Part shown: positions 19,001 through 26,300 of the stretch, one piece after another
Numbering within the stretch: position 1 is the stretch's first letter
Layout: every line of letters starts with the position of its first letter
DNA from: Verrucomicrobiota bacterium
Lineage (GTDB): Bacteria > Verrucomicrobiota > Verrucomicrobiia > Verrucomicrobiales > Akkermansiaceae
DNA length: 36,700 nt
Direction: 5' to 3'
NCBI GenBank assembly: GCA_008932935.1
Contig: WBXD01000007.1
Span: forward strand, 1 to 36,700
Notes under the pieces: generated by a model
Database searches by the model: none
What the model saw: the letters and a program-made list of their open reading frames with translations, nothing else
What the model was told of the DNA's origin: nothing
Translations under genes and position numbers: made by a program

Positions 19001-20720
19001 GCGTGAGCTGCTCAAAACCCTAGGAGTCCGACACGTCATCGACTCCCGCCGAGGGGATTTCGCGGAGTCCGTCATGGAACTAACCCATGGCCGCGGCGTG
19101 GATGTCGTACTCAACGCACTCGCCGCCGAAGCTATCCCGATGGGCTTGTCGTGCCTCGCCGAATCCGGGCGGTTCCTGGAAATCGGCAAGCGCGATATTT
19201 ACCTCAATTCGCGCATCCCGCTGTGGGGATTGCGCCGCAATTGCTCGTTCCACGTCATCGCCATGGACGCTATTTTCGCCGGCGACGCCAACCAAACCCG
19301 CGATCTCCTGGCGCAAATCGCCACTCTCGTCGATCAAGGCGCACTCACTCCGCTGCCATTCCGCTCCTTCCCTGCCAGTCGCATCGACGCCGCGTTCCGC
19401 CTGATGGCTGGCGGCAAGCACACCGGCAAAGTGGTCGTTGGCTTTGCCGATGCCTTCATGCTGAGAAAAGGTGAGCCGCCGTTGCCGCCCTTCGAGGTGA
19501 GGGCGGACGGCGCCTATCTCATTACCGGAGGGCTTGGCGGATTCGGCCGCGTGCTGGCCGAGTGGTTGGTCGATGCCGGCGCCCGCCACCTGGTGCTCAG
19601 CAGTCGCAGCGGGGCCTCCACTCCGGAAACCGTCGAGTTCGTTGCCAGCCTTGTGGCTCGCGGCATTGAAACCACGGTTTTAATAGCTGACATCGGGTCG
19701 CCAGCGGACGTTAAAAGACTCATTGGCGAGCTGCGCACTTCAAAAATTCCACTCAAGGGGATTTTTCACCTTGCGATGGTAATCGACGACGCCCCGCTCT
19801 CGGCCTTGACCGCTGAGCGTCTGCGCACGGTAATGGCTCCGAAAGCGCATGGCGCATGGTTGCTGCATGCCAACACGCAGGGCATGGACCTTGATTGCTT
19901 CGTGATGTTCTCGTCGGTCTCGAGTATCTTCGGCAACCCCGCACAAGGGAACTACTCGGCCGCCAACGCGTTTCTGGATTCCCTCGCCTACCATCGCCGC
20001 GCCCTCGGCCAACCCGCCCTCGCCATCAACTGGGGCGTACTCGGCGGCCAAGGCTACGTCGCTCGCAATGAGCGCGTCGCAGAATTTTTGGCGCGCCAGG
20101 GGACCGGCGCGCTGACACCTGCCGAAGTGACCTCGCTGATGGAATCCTTCCTCACCGCCCACGCTACCCAAGTCGCCGCGATCCGTGTGGATTGGACGAA
20201 ATGGCGGCAATCGTTCCGCGGCATGCAGGACAATCCTCTCGTCGAGCGCATCTTCGCTGCCGGCGTCGAAGTCCAAGATACCAACTCTGGCAGCCACGAC
20301 TGGCGCGCCAAAATCCAAGCCGCGACTCCGGAAGATCTGAAAACCGTCATCGGTGCGGCCGTGCGCGACGTCGTCGGCACCGTGTTGCGTGTCAAGCCGG
20401 AGAGCCTGCGCGAGGATCAACTGCTCACCGACCTCGGCCTGGACTCGCTCATGGGCGTGGAAATCGAAACGATGTTGGAGGCGGCCATCGGCGTGGCGCT
20501 GCCACCCACCAGCCTGATGCGGGCGCGGACGATCGGTCAGATCGCCACCTTGATTGCGGAGCAAATGGGCAGCGATGGGGACAGCGCGGTCAAGCCTGCA
20601 GTGGTCGAACTAGCGGTCGACACTGCGGAGTTGGATCTCGATGCGATTACCGACGAGGACCTTGACCTCTTGCTCGGCGCTGGCATCGACGTGGAACCCA
20701 TCCTGGCCGGAAAAATCTAA
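13035..20720 (+). CDS. Single-module highly reducing type I polyketide synthase: KS-AT-DH-cMT-ER-KR-ACP
   Basis: 2561 aa. KS: DTACSSALTAVHMAC, EAHGTGTAVGDP, KTNLGHLE. AT: GHSVGEIAAA, HPYHHAMMQP. DH: DHKVDTHVIFPAAAF and LLDGALQ. cMT: LRILEVGAGTAGLAAQLLPLLE. ER: HAGAGGVGMAAVQIA. KR: LITGGLGGFGR, IDDAPL, FSSVSSIFGNPAQGNYSAANAFLD. ACP: LGLDSLMGVE. Confidence 0.97.
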   Translation: MAKEGIAIIGIGCRFPGGVSDTATFWQLLAEGRDAVSEVPTDRWNVARFYDAETGLAGKSIAKRGGFLEQIDQFDPQFFGISPREAPYIDPQQRLLLEIAWEAIEDAGQVLDFAGGSDIGVFMGVSHNDYQNIQTGSTDRKGISAHSPTGSAHSIAANRLSYCFNLNGPSIAMDTACSSALTAVHMACESLRAGRCKMALAGGVTVIITPDGFIGFSQAGMLSPDGKCKAFSAEANGFVRGEGAGIVLLKPLSQALADGDPIHGVILGSSLNQDGHTNGISLPCPAAQAQLVRDACADAGILAADVGFVEAHGTGTAVGDPIEAMALADALCGERAADSPLLIGSVKTNLGHLETAAGIVGLIKGMLVLKRGLIPPSLHFANPSPHIDMVGLKLRVPTTLEVFPSNGKRRIAGVNSFGFGGANAHVILAEPPLQAPHAQGPFPTNRSWPLVISARSEVALKATAGRLAAWIDSHELANGTSPVLPKLTYMLGARRNHHAFRLSLVAKSSAEVVAELHEFAAGNPVTTVQTAFAPRPEFAPRIGFVMSGQGPQWWGMGRELMRHEPVFRATVEACAEAMRPHAQFSLLEELGRDEASSRMLETEIAQPAIFAMQLAFVALWKSIGVVPSAVVGHSVGEIAAACVAGILSLAEGARIIVLRASMMHQCARGEGTMLAVSLSEQEALDVIARHDRSVSIAAFNGPRSLTLAGIASSLEAIQGELAAQNIFARFVKVPHPYHHAMMQPAADQLIQGLADIAPQAETLAFFSTVTGERCAGQHCDAAHWGRGIRQPVQFVKAVDAMADFGVDIWLEISPHPALSLSIQECLSARGLKTQVTATARREREHDGFLEAALALHRGGVLLDFTGLTPSRELLSLPAYPWEKSRWWHESSELREARLTHGGKGLLDARQPRATPTWTTRLDNRHLAFLKDHKVDTHVIFPAAAFVEIALEVGLQLFDGRPFALEDFEIRRPLILPDPASALTLELTYEPTERSFTIQSRFEQTNTWSVHVVGSMRSERTESSFANSIVGPLDADLAAEDVGAFYDHMSELGLRYGDEFRPIRELAAGAGKSAGRVALSEIIAARAEEYALHPVLLDGALQVFSAGAKTVEDRRAKMKLPVRFARILFLRSPGASTQIRSKVLHYNDELIEGRIGIYDEAGHPCVLVDGFRAISMSATRRPGTSGDSRDLVYHVDWERKAPTSAPAVQIPLSLARLRDVATAALNEVIDLRGREQLEGVMAAEDHLAAAQLAKGLREMGVGPGFSAASLGVTPLMRTVFGRLMAKLVKRGLLTKNGGTYAPTAEFGSAADTASDLLRAFITEHPGHLPEALLCASSCGELAAILRGEKDAVQILFGGANAELLDHFYGDGLFSSHWMISIAKAVQAAARQLPEGRGLRILEVGAGTAGLAAQLLPLLERGLHSYTFTDVSAGFFSAANQKLAAFPEVEYKVLDLEKPAAEQEFEPGTYDFIVGTNVLHAVADVRVTLAMLHDLLVAGGTLMFMDLATPQLWTESVFGLTQGWWHLTDRDLRPEQPLMQRAQWEFALKDAGFDETTSMPGLLGPEGEGQIGILGRKTDQVLAAADAPLETVGLALSNVAAAATPLEACWVVFADEGGLGSEVAAQVVAGGARCRMVRRGERFARVGADSFTLRDEEPDDWKELLAALLEDTPPERFVYLWTLDEKIGTGDHDALMGTDALLHLTHALEATLAAAKLRFDLITRGAQPAGSNMGSTNVAQAPALGMFRVILSEHPNFSCRGIDLPSGASAADCHLLWNELMHADNEREVALRGEARYVQRISHGLPQRMQHLDSSVPLRLESRERGLLDSLHFTPFTLPLCGPDDVLIHVKAAGMNFRDVLKALALYPAETADARVFGDEVAGEVLAIGADISHLAVGDKVFGLAVFGLATHSLARGSDVRKMPDHLSYEEAATLPVVFMTAWHALVDVARIKAGERILIHAGAGGVGMAAVQIAHHLGAEVIASAGSLTKRELLKTLGVRHVIDSRRGDFAESVMELTHGRGVDVVLNALAAEAIPMGLSCLAESGRFLEIGKRDIYLNSRIPLWGLRRNCSFHVIAMDAIFAGDANQTRDLLAQIATLVDQGALTPLPFRSFPASRIDAAFRLMAGGKHTGKVVVGFADAFMLRKGEPPLPPFEVRADGAYLITGGLGGFGRVLAEWLVDAGARHLVLSSRSGASTPETVEFVASLVARGIETTVLIADIGSPADVKRLIGELRTSKIPLKGIFHLAMVIDDAPLSALTAERLRTVMAPKAHGAWLLHANTQGMDLDCFVMFSSVSSIFGNPAQGNYSAANAFLDSLAYHRRALGQPALAINWGVLGGQGYVARNERVAEFLARQGTGALTPAEVTSLMESFLTAHATQVAAIRVDWTKWRQSFRGMQDNPLVERIFAAGVEVQDTNSGSHDWRAKIQAATPEDLKTVIGAAVRDVVGTVLRVKPESLREDQLLTDLGLDSLMGVEIETMLEAAIGVALPPTSLMRARTIGQIATLIAEQMGSDGDSAVKPAVVELAVDTAELDLDAITDEDLDLLLGAGIDVEPILAGKI

Positions 20721-20728
20721 TTTGACGG

Positions 20729-22087
20729 ATGTCATCGGACCCGCGAGCGCAGTTCAAGCAATGGCTGGAGAACGGGGATGCCCGCCTCCAACCGCTCACT
20801 CTGCCACAGCGTGAATTGTGGGAGCATGCAGCGGTGCCGGTGGCGGACCCTGCAAACCACATTTGCGGACTCATCGAGATCAAGGGGCCGATCACCCCGG
20901 AGCAAGGTGCCGCGGCACTCCAGCGCGTCATCGAGCGGCAGGAGGCACTGCGGATTTCGTTTTTGCCGGGCAAGGGCCGCCCGTTGCAGATGATCCGAAC
21001 AACGGGGACGGCGGTGCTGGGTTTTCGCGTGCTCAAGGCCAACGACGTACTGGAAGACGTGATGCAGCAAATCTGCCGGCAACCGTTCGACATGCTGCAA
21101 GGACCGCTGCACCGCATGGAAATGATCCGCCGCGCACCCAACGACCATGTGCTGGCCTTTGCCTTCCATCACGCCATTGCCGACGGATGGTCGCTGGGTG
21201 TGTTCGTGCAGGATCTATGCACGGCTTATGTCATGGGGCTCTCCGGCCTGCGCAAGACCATGGCCATGGGGATGATGGGTCTGAAAAACTCGCTGCTGCC
21301 GGTAACCCAGACGTACAGCGAATGGGCGACAGCCGAACGGGCCCTCTGTCAGCCTGAGTTGTTGGCCAGCAAAGTCGCTTTCTGGAAGTCACAGCTCGCC
21401 GGATCGAGTCGAATCTGGAGTGGTGCCACTGAGGCGGCGCCCTTGCAGCGCTGGGTCGCCGTGATCCCTTCGAACTTGGTGCGGGGCGTCAAGTCCTTGG
21501 CCGTGAGTCACAGCACGACGATGTTCAGCACGCTACTGGCAGCATTTCAGCTCTCACTGGCGAAATGGACCGGCAAGGATGATATCCTCGTCGGCACCCC
21601 GGTGGCCAACCGCAATAAGGTGACCATCCGCCAAACCATCGGCTACTTCGCCGGGGTGGTTCCCCTCCGCGCGCAGATTGATCCCTCACACAATTTCTCC
21701 CAACACCTGCAGGCGGTGGCCACAGCCGCCCTCGATGCCTTCGCCAACGCTATGCCCTTCGCCGAGCTCGCCGCCGCCCTTGGTGCAGACCACACGGCGG
21801 GCGAACATGCCATCTTCGATGTGCGTTTCGCGCTGCAGAACCACCCAGTGCCCGACGTGGTGATGGCGCGCATTTCCACCAAGCTGCGGATGCGTTCCAC
21901 CGGCACCGCTAGGTTCGATCTCGGCTGCGAGATTACCGAAATTGGCAGCGAGCTGGAGGTGGTCTGGTTGTTCAAGCCTCGTCGCATTCCCGCGGCAACC
22001 ATTGCTGCGTTGCACGAGCTTTTCCTCGCGATTTTAAAGCTTGTCTCCAGTAATCCACAACACCGGGTGACCGCACTAACTAATTAA
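20729..22087 (+). CDS. Stand-alone condensation-domain protein (NRPS C-domain / PapA-like acyltransferase superfamily)
   Basis: 452 aa. HHxxxDG motif in AFAFHHAIADGWSLGVFVQDL; FDMLQGPLHRMEMIR; ILVGTPVANRNKVTIRQTIGYFAGVVPLRAQID. No adenylation or carrier domain. Starts 8 bp after the PKS stop. Confidence 0.9.
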   Translation: MSSDPRAQFKQWLENGDARLQPLTLPQRELWEHAAVPVADPANHICGLIEIKGPITPEQGAAALQRVIERQEALRISFLPGKGRPLQMIRTTGTAVLGFRVLKANDVLEDVMQQICRQPFDMLQGPLHRMEMIRRAPNDHVLAFAFHHAIADGWSLGVFVQDLCTAYVMGLSGLRKTMAMGMMGLKNSLLPVTQTYSEWATAERALCQPELLASKVAFWKSQLAGSSRIWSGATEAAPLQRWVAVIPSNLVRGVKSLAVSHSTTMFSTLLAAFQLSLAKWTGKDDILVGTPVANRNKVTIRQTIGYFAGVVPLRAQIDPSHNFSQHLQAVATAALDAFANAMPFAELAAALGADHTAGEHAIFDVRFALQNHPVPDVVMARISTKLRMRSTGTARFDLGCEITEIGSELEVVWLFKPRRIPAATIAALHELFLAILKLVSSNPQHRVTALTN

Positions 22088-22091
22088 TCTC

Positions 22092-23087
22092 ATGGCTTAT
22101 CTAGCAACTAACAATAGCGACTGCGTGCCGCCTGTCGTGGCAGTGGATGACGATGACCACGGTAACACGCATTGGGTGAGCCGGGCGGCCTTTCCCCTGA
22201 TCAGTGCCGCGCTGATGGTCACCCAGATCGCGCTTGGATTCGCCTATCACTATGACTTGATTTGGTTGTGTCTACCGCTGGCCTTTCTCGTTAGCCACTT
22301 CATGCATGGGCTGCTCATCGGCTTTCACGAAGCCTCCCACGGACTCTTGCGGAAAAACCGTTTTTTCAATGAATTTGACGGCATGCTCACCGGGACGCTC
22401 AGTTTCATGAGCTTCACGCTCTATCGCGCGGCGCATCAAAAGCATCACTCGCACCTTGCCACCGAGCGGGACGTCGAGTTATGGCCCTTCGTGATCGTCA
22501 CTTCGCCACGCTGGCAACGGCGCTTGGCTGCCCTCATCGAACTGAACTTGGGCATTCTGTACACACCCTTTTTATTTATGCGGGTTTTCATCCAGCAGGA
22601 TTCATTAGTTAGAAGCCGGAAAGTCCGCCGCCGGATCTGGCTCGAATTTGCTCTGATCCTCGTGGTCTGGTCAACGATCCTCATCACGGTCACTCGGTTC
22701 CATGTCTGGGACTATTTCGTCTGGGTTTTGCTCGGGCCGGCCGTAATCGCGGGCAATCTTCAGAGTTGGCGCAAATACATCGAACACGTCGGCTTGAGCG
22801 GCCACACCGCCAGAAGCGCCACCCGCAGCATCGTGGCTCATTCTTGGTCCGGCCGCCTCCTTGCGCTCACCTTGCTGCACGAGCCGTTTCACGGGATTCA
22901 TCATCTCAAGATGGCGTTGCCTCATGACCAACTGCCATCTCACGCGGCGTTGCTGGATCCGACGGCGGAAGGGGATGTGGCGCCGTTCCCTAACTACCGC
23001 TCGGCGGTGATGGACCTGCTGCGCAATCTCTCCGATCCCAAATCCGGCAGCCATTGGCCCGCTGCGCCGCCACAATCACACACCTAG
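22092..23087 (+). CDS. Membrane fatty-acid desaturase family protein
   Basis: 331 aa with three His boxes: GFHEASHGLL, AAHQKHHSH and HEPFHGIHH; hydrophobic segments. Starts 4 bp after the condensation protein stop. Confidence 0.9.
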   Translation: MAYLATNNSDCVPPVVAVDDDDHGNTHWVSRAAFPLISAALMVTQIALGFAYHYDLIWLCLPLAFLVSHFMHGLLIGFHEASHGLLRKNRFFNEFDGMLTGTLSFMSFTLYRAAHQKHHSHLATERDVELWPFVIVTSPRWQRRLAALIELNLGILYTPFLFMRVFIQQDSLVRSRKVRRRIWLEFALILVVWSTILITVTRFHVWDYFVWVLLGPAVIAGNLQSWRKYIEHVGLSGHTARSATRSIVAHSWSGRLLALTLLHEPFHGIHHLKMALPHDQLPSHAALLDPTAEGDVAPFPNYRSAVMDLLRNLSDPKSGSHWPAAPPQSHT

Positions 23088-23137
23088 GTACTCGCCCCGC
23101 TGCGGCCCGTCTCTCTGTAAGTAACTCATCACCAAGG

Positions 23138-23165
23138 CTCCCCCCCAAATGGGGGAGGTTTTTTT
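23138..23165 (+). terminator. Rho-independent terminator at the end of the PKS operon
   Basis: CTCCCCC-CCAAAT-GGGGGAG stem-loop followed by GTTTTTTT. Confidence 0.85.
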
Positions 23166-23388
23166 GCTGGCGCAAACCGCCATATCTGCTACCTACTCAC
23201 ATCGACTCCGCTCAACCCCCCAGTTTCCAGCCTGTCAAAACCACCCATTCCTAGGTCCGAAATCGCGAAACCCACCGCCCCGGACCTTCCCCCCATCAAG
23301 GGGATTCCCTTCTTCTATCCACTATTTCCTCGCCTCTTCCGTTTGGAATTTAGTGCGTATCATTGATTGCTTAACTCACAATAATACC

Positions 23389-26300
23389 ATGAAACCGCCC
23401 CGCCTCTCTCTCGCCCTCGCGCTCTGCGCCATCCTGGCCCTGCCGTCCGCACCGGCGGCCAATCAGATCAAGGCGAACACGACCACCACGTTGGCGGCAG
23501 CGGACTGGGGTGGAACCATGCCCGGTACCGCCGACATTGGTGAGTTCAACAACGTCATTAGCGCAGCCAATGCGTTGGGCGTGACCATTGATGCGGGCGC
23601 CGGCTTGTCCGTAGGAGGTCTAAAGTTCGACAACAACCTGCCCGGACCAGTCGTCTTCCTTTCCGGAGGGGGCATCCTCACCCTCAACACCCTCAACGGC
23701 ACGAACTTGGACCTCTCGACGACCAATAACGACGTGACCATCAACGCCCCGGTAGTACTCGCCAACAACCAGATTTGGACTGTGAACACCGGCAAAACAC
23801 TCACCATCAACGGCACCATTACCGGCACAGGCATCACCCTGACCAAGAGCAGCAATCCCGGCAATCTGGTCATCGCGAGTACCGGCAACGCCTTCGCCGC
23901 ACTGACTCTCAACCTTGGTCAGGTGACCCTCAATAACTCGGCAACCATGACTCTGACGGGAGCGACCTATTTGGAGGGTGGTAACGCCAGTCCGATCATG
24001 CTGGACGTCAACAACGCCACGTTCACCACCGCGAGCATGACCACACGGGATGGTCAGGTTGTGGTGGAAGGCACGACGGGCAGCATCGTCATGGGCGGCA
24101 CCTTGACCATGGGCACGGGGGATGGAAGAAAATCCGCTATCTACCTCAAGAACTCGGGTTCGATCTACGGCACCAGCTCCACCCCCAAGGCTCTGAGCAT
24201 GGGTGCCGGATATACTCAACAAGACACCTACTTCAAGCTTCAAGATAACACAACGGCGAGCTTCAGTACTGCTGCAGTATTGAATTCGGCCAACTATTGC
24301 GATGGCCACGGTCATGGAAGCGTCCTGGAACTCCAGGATAGTTCGGCGCTGACCACCACCAGCGATGCGTTTGTGGTGCAAAACGCAAGTGACAACGGGA
24401 GGAGTGGGACACTTTACGCCTACGGACAGATCTATCAGCATGGCGGCACGCTGACAGTGGGCGGCAGCCTCAAGCTTGCCGACAACATCAATGCCCCCTC
24501 CGCGGGCAATGGCAGCGGGCCGACGATATTCAAAGTAGTTGCCGCCTACAACCTGAACAGCGGAACACTGAAGGTGGCCGGGCAAATCCTCGGTGGCAAC
24601 TCTTCCGCAAACTATGGCCTGCCGTTTTTGAACTTTCATGGCGGCACGCTGGTCTATACTGGCACCACCACTCAGACCGACTTTATCAACTTGAGCAAGA
24701 CCACCGGCGCATACGGTAAGAACGGCACCGCCAATGCCCGCATTTGGGAAAGCGCCACGATCGACACCGGTGCCAAGGACGTGACCATCGCGCAATCGTT
24801 GATGGCTCCCAGCGGTCAAGGGGTCAGTGCCATCGCCATCACCAATTTGCCCACTCCAAACTATGTCTATTACAACAATGTGCCGCCGTGGGTGTACATC
24901 GACGGCGGTGGCGGGACCGGTGCGACCGCGGTGGCCACACTCGATCCAGCTACGGGCAAAGTCAACGCCATCGTCGTAACCAACCCGGGCAACAACTATA
25001 CCAGCAAACCGACCATCGAATTGGTCCGCAATGACCTGATCCAGACAATCTCCGCTGTAGATATCACGCTGACGACGAACACGACTGGCGGTTCGGGAGC
25101 TTATCACGGCGATCTAGCCAAACTTGGCAGTGGCACGCTGACCCTTTCCGGCGTGAACACCTACGCCGGCACCACCACTGTCAGCGTAGGCGCACTGGCT
25201 ATTACCAACGGCTACAGCCTCGGCGCGGGGCCGTTGGTGGTGGCACCCGGCGCAACAGTCAGCTTGAGCAATGTTTCGCCCGCGTTTGTAGCTTCCCTCT
25301 CTCTTGGTGGCAACGCCAAGGCCAACGGCACCTGGGGGGCAACCGGCTCCGCTGCCGCAAATATTGATGATACCTATTTTGTCGGCACCGGTATCCTTAC
25401 CGTCGGCACTGGCACCACCACCGCCACCACGCTTGTCACCTCGGGCACTCCCTCGGTGTATGGATCTTCGTTGACATTCACCGCCACAGTCGCGCCCACG
25501 CCCACCGGTGGCACGGTCCAGTTCTATGACAACGGAGCGGCTTTGGCCAGCGCGGTAACGGTCAACACCAGCACTGGCCAGGCATCGTATGCGACCAACG
25601 GGTTGTTGGTGGGTTCTCACACGATTTCGGCGACCTACAGCGGCACGACGGGCTATGTCACCAGTGCCAACACGGGTATCCCCCAGACGGTCACCCAGAG
25701 GCCGGTGACCTTGACGGGCACCAAGGTGTATGACGGTACGGCGACGATTGCGGGTGCCAGCATGTCTGTTAGCAATGCGGTTGGCAGCGAAACGGTCAAT
25801 TTGGGCAGCACCTTCGGCATCTTGAGCGGTGCCAATGTCGGATCGCGGACCCTTTCTGCCACCAATCCGGTCCTCCGGGTACAATCGGCCACCGGGAGCA
25901 CCGGTGCCGTCGCCGACGTGACCCTGCCCGTGACGCTGGGTTCCGCCCCGCTGAACGGCAATACGCTCGTCGCGGTGATCTCGACGCGCGGCACGAGTGC
26001 CGGCCGGGTAAGCGGTATTAGCGGAGGCGGGGTGAGCTGGTCTCGCGTCTCGCAGTCAACCGGCACGGCCGGCACGACCACAGAAATCTGGTATGGCCCG
26101 AACGTCTCGGCTGGCACCACCGCCATTACCATCACACAGGGTTCACTGCTCTCAGCGGCGGTGGTGGTTGAATACGGCGGCTTGTTGACTCCGACCTCGT
26201 TTGATGTGGCGGGGAACAACGCTGGCAACAGCGCCGCTGCCGTTACCGGCACTTCCGCCAACACGCAACAGGGAAGTGCCGAGTTGTGTGTTGGCGGCAT

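Noticed and set aside
13035-20720. PUFA synthase or heterocyst-glycolipid-type synthase
   Set aside because: Only one ACP, an integrated cMT and a complete KR/DH/ER in one chain; lacks the tandem ACPs and split subunits of PUFA synthases. A relationship to lipid PKSs remains possible but not demonstrated.
20729-22087. NRPS module
   Set aside because: Only a condensation domain is present; no adenylation or carrier domain here or in adjacent ORFs.
23620-25107. 495-aa minus-strand ORF (and 25114-25884, 26920-27537)
   Set aside because: Antisense to the repeat-rich exoprotein; composition is an artefact of the sense repeats.
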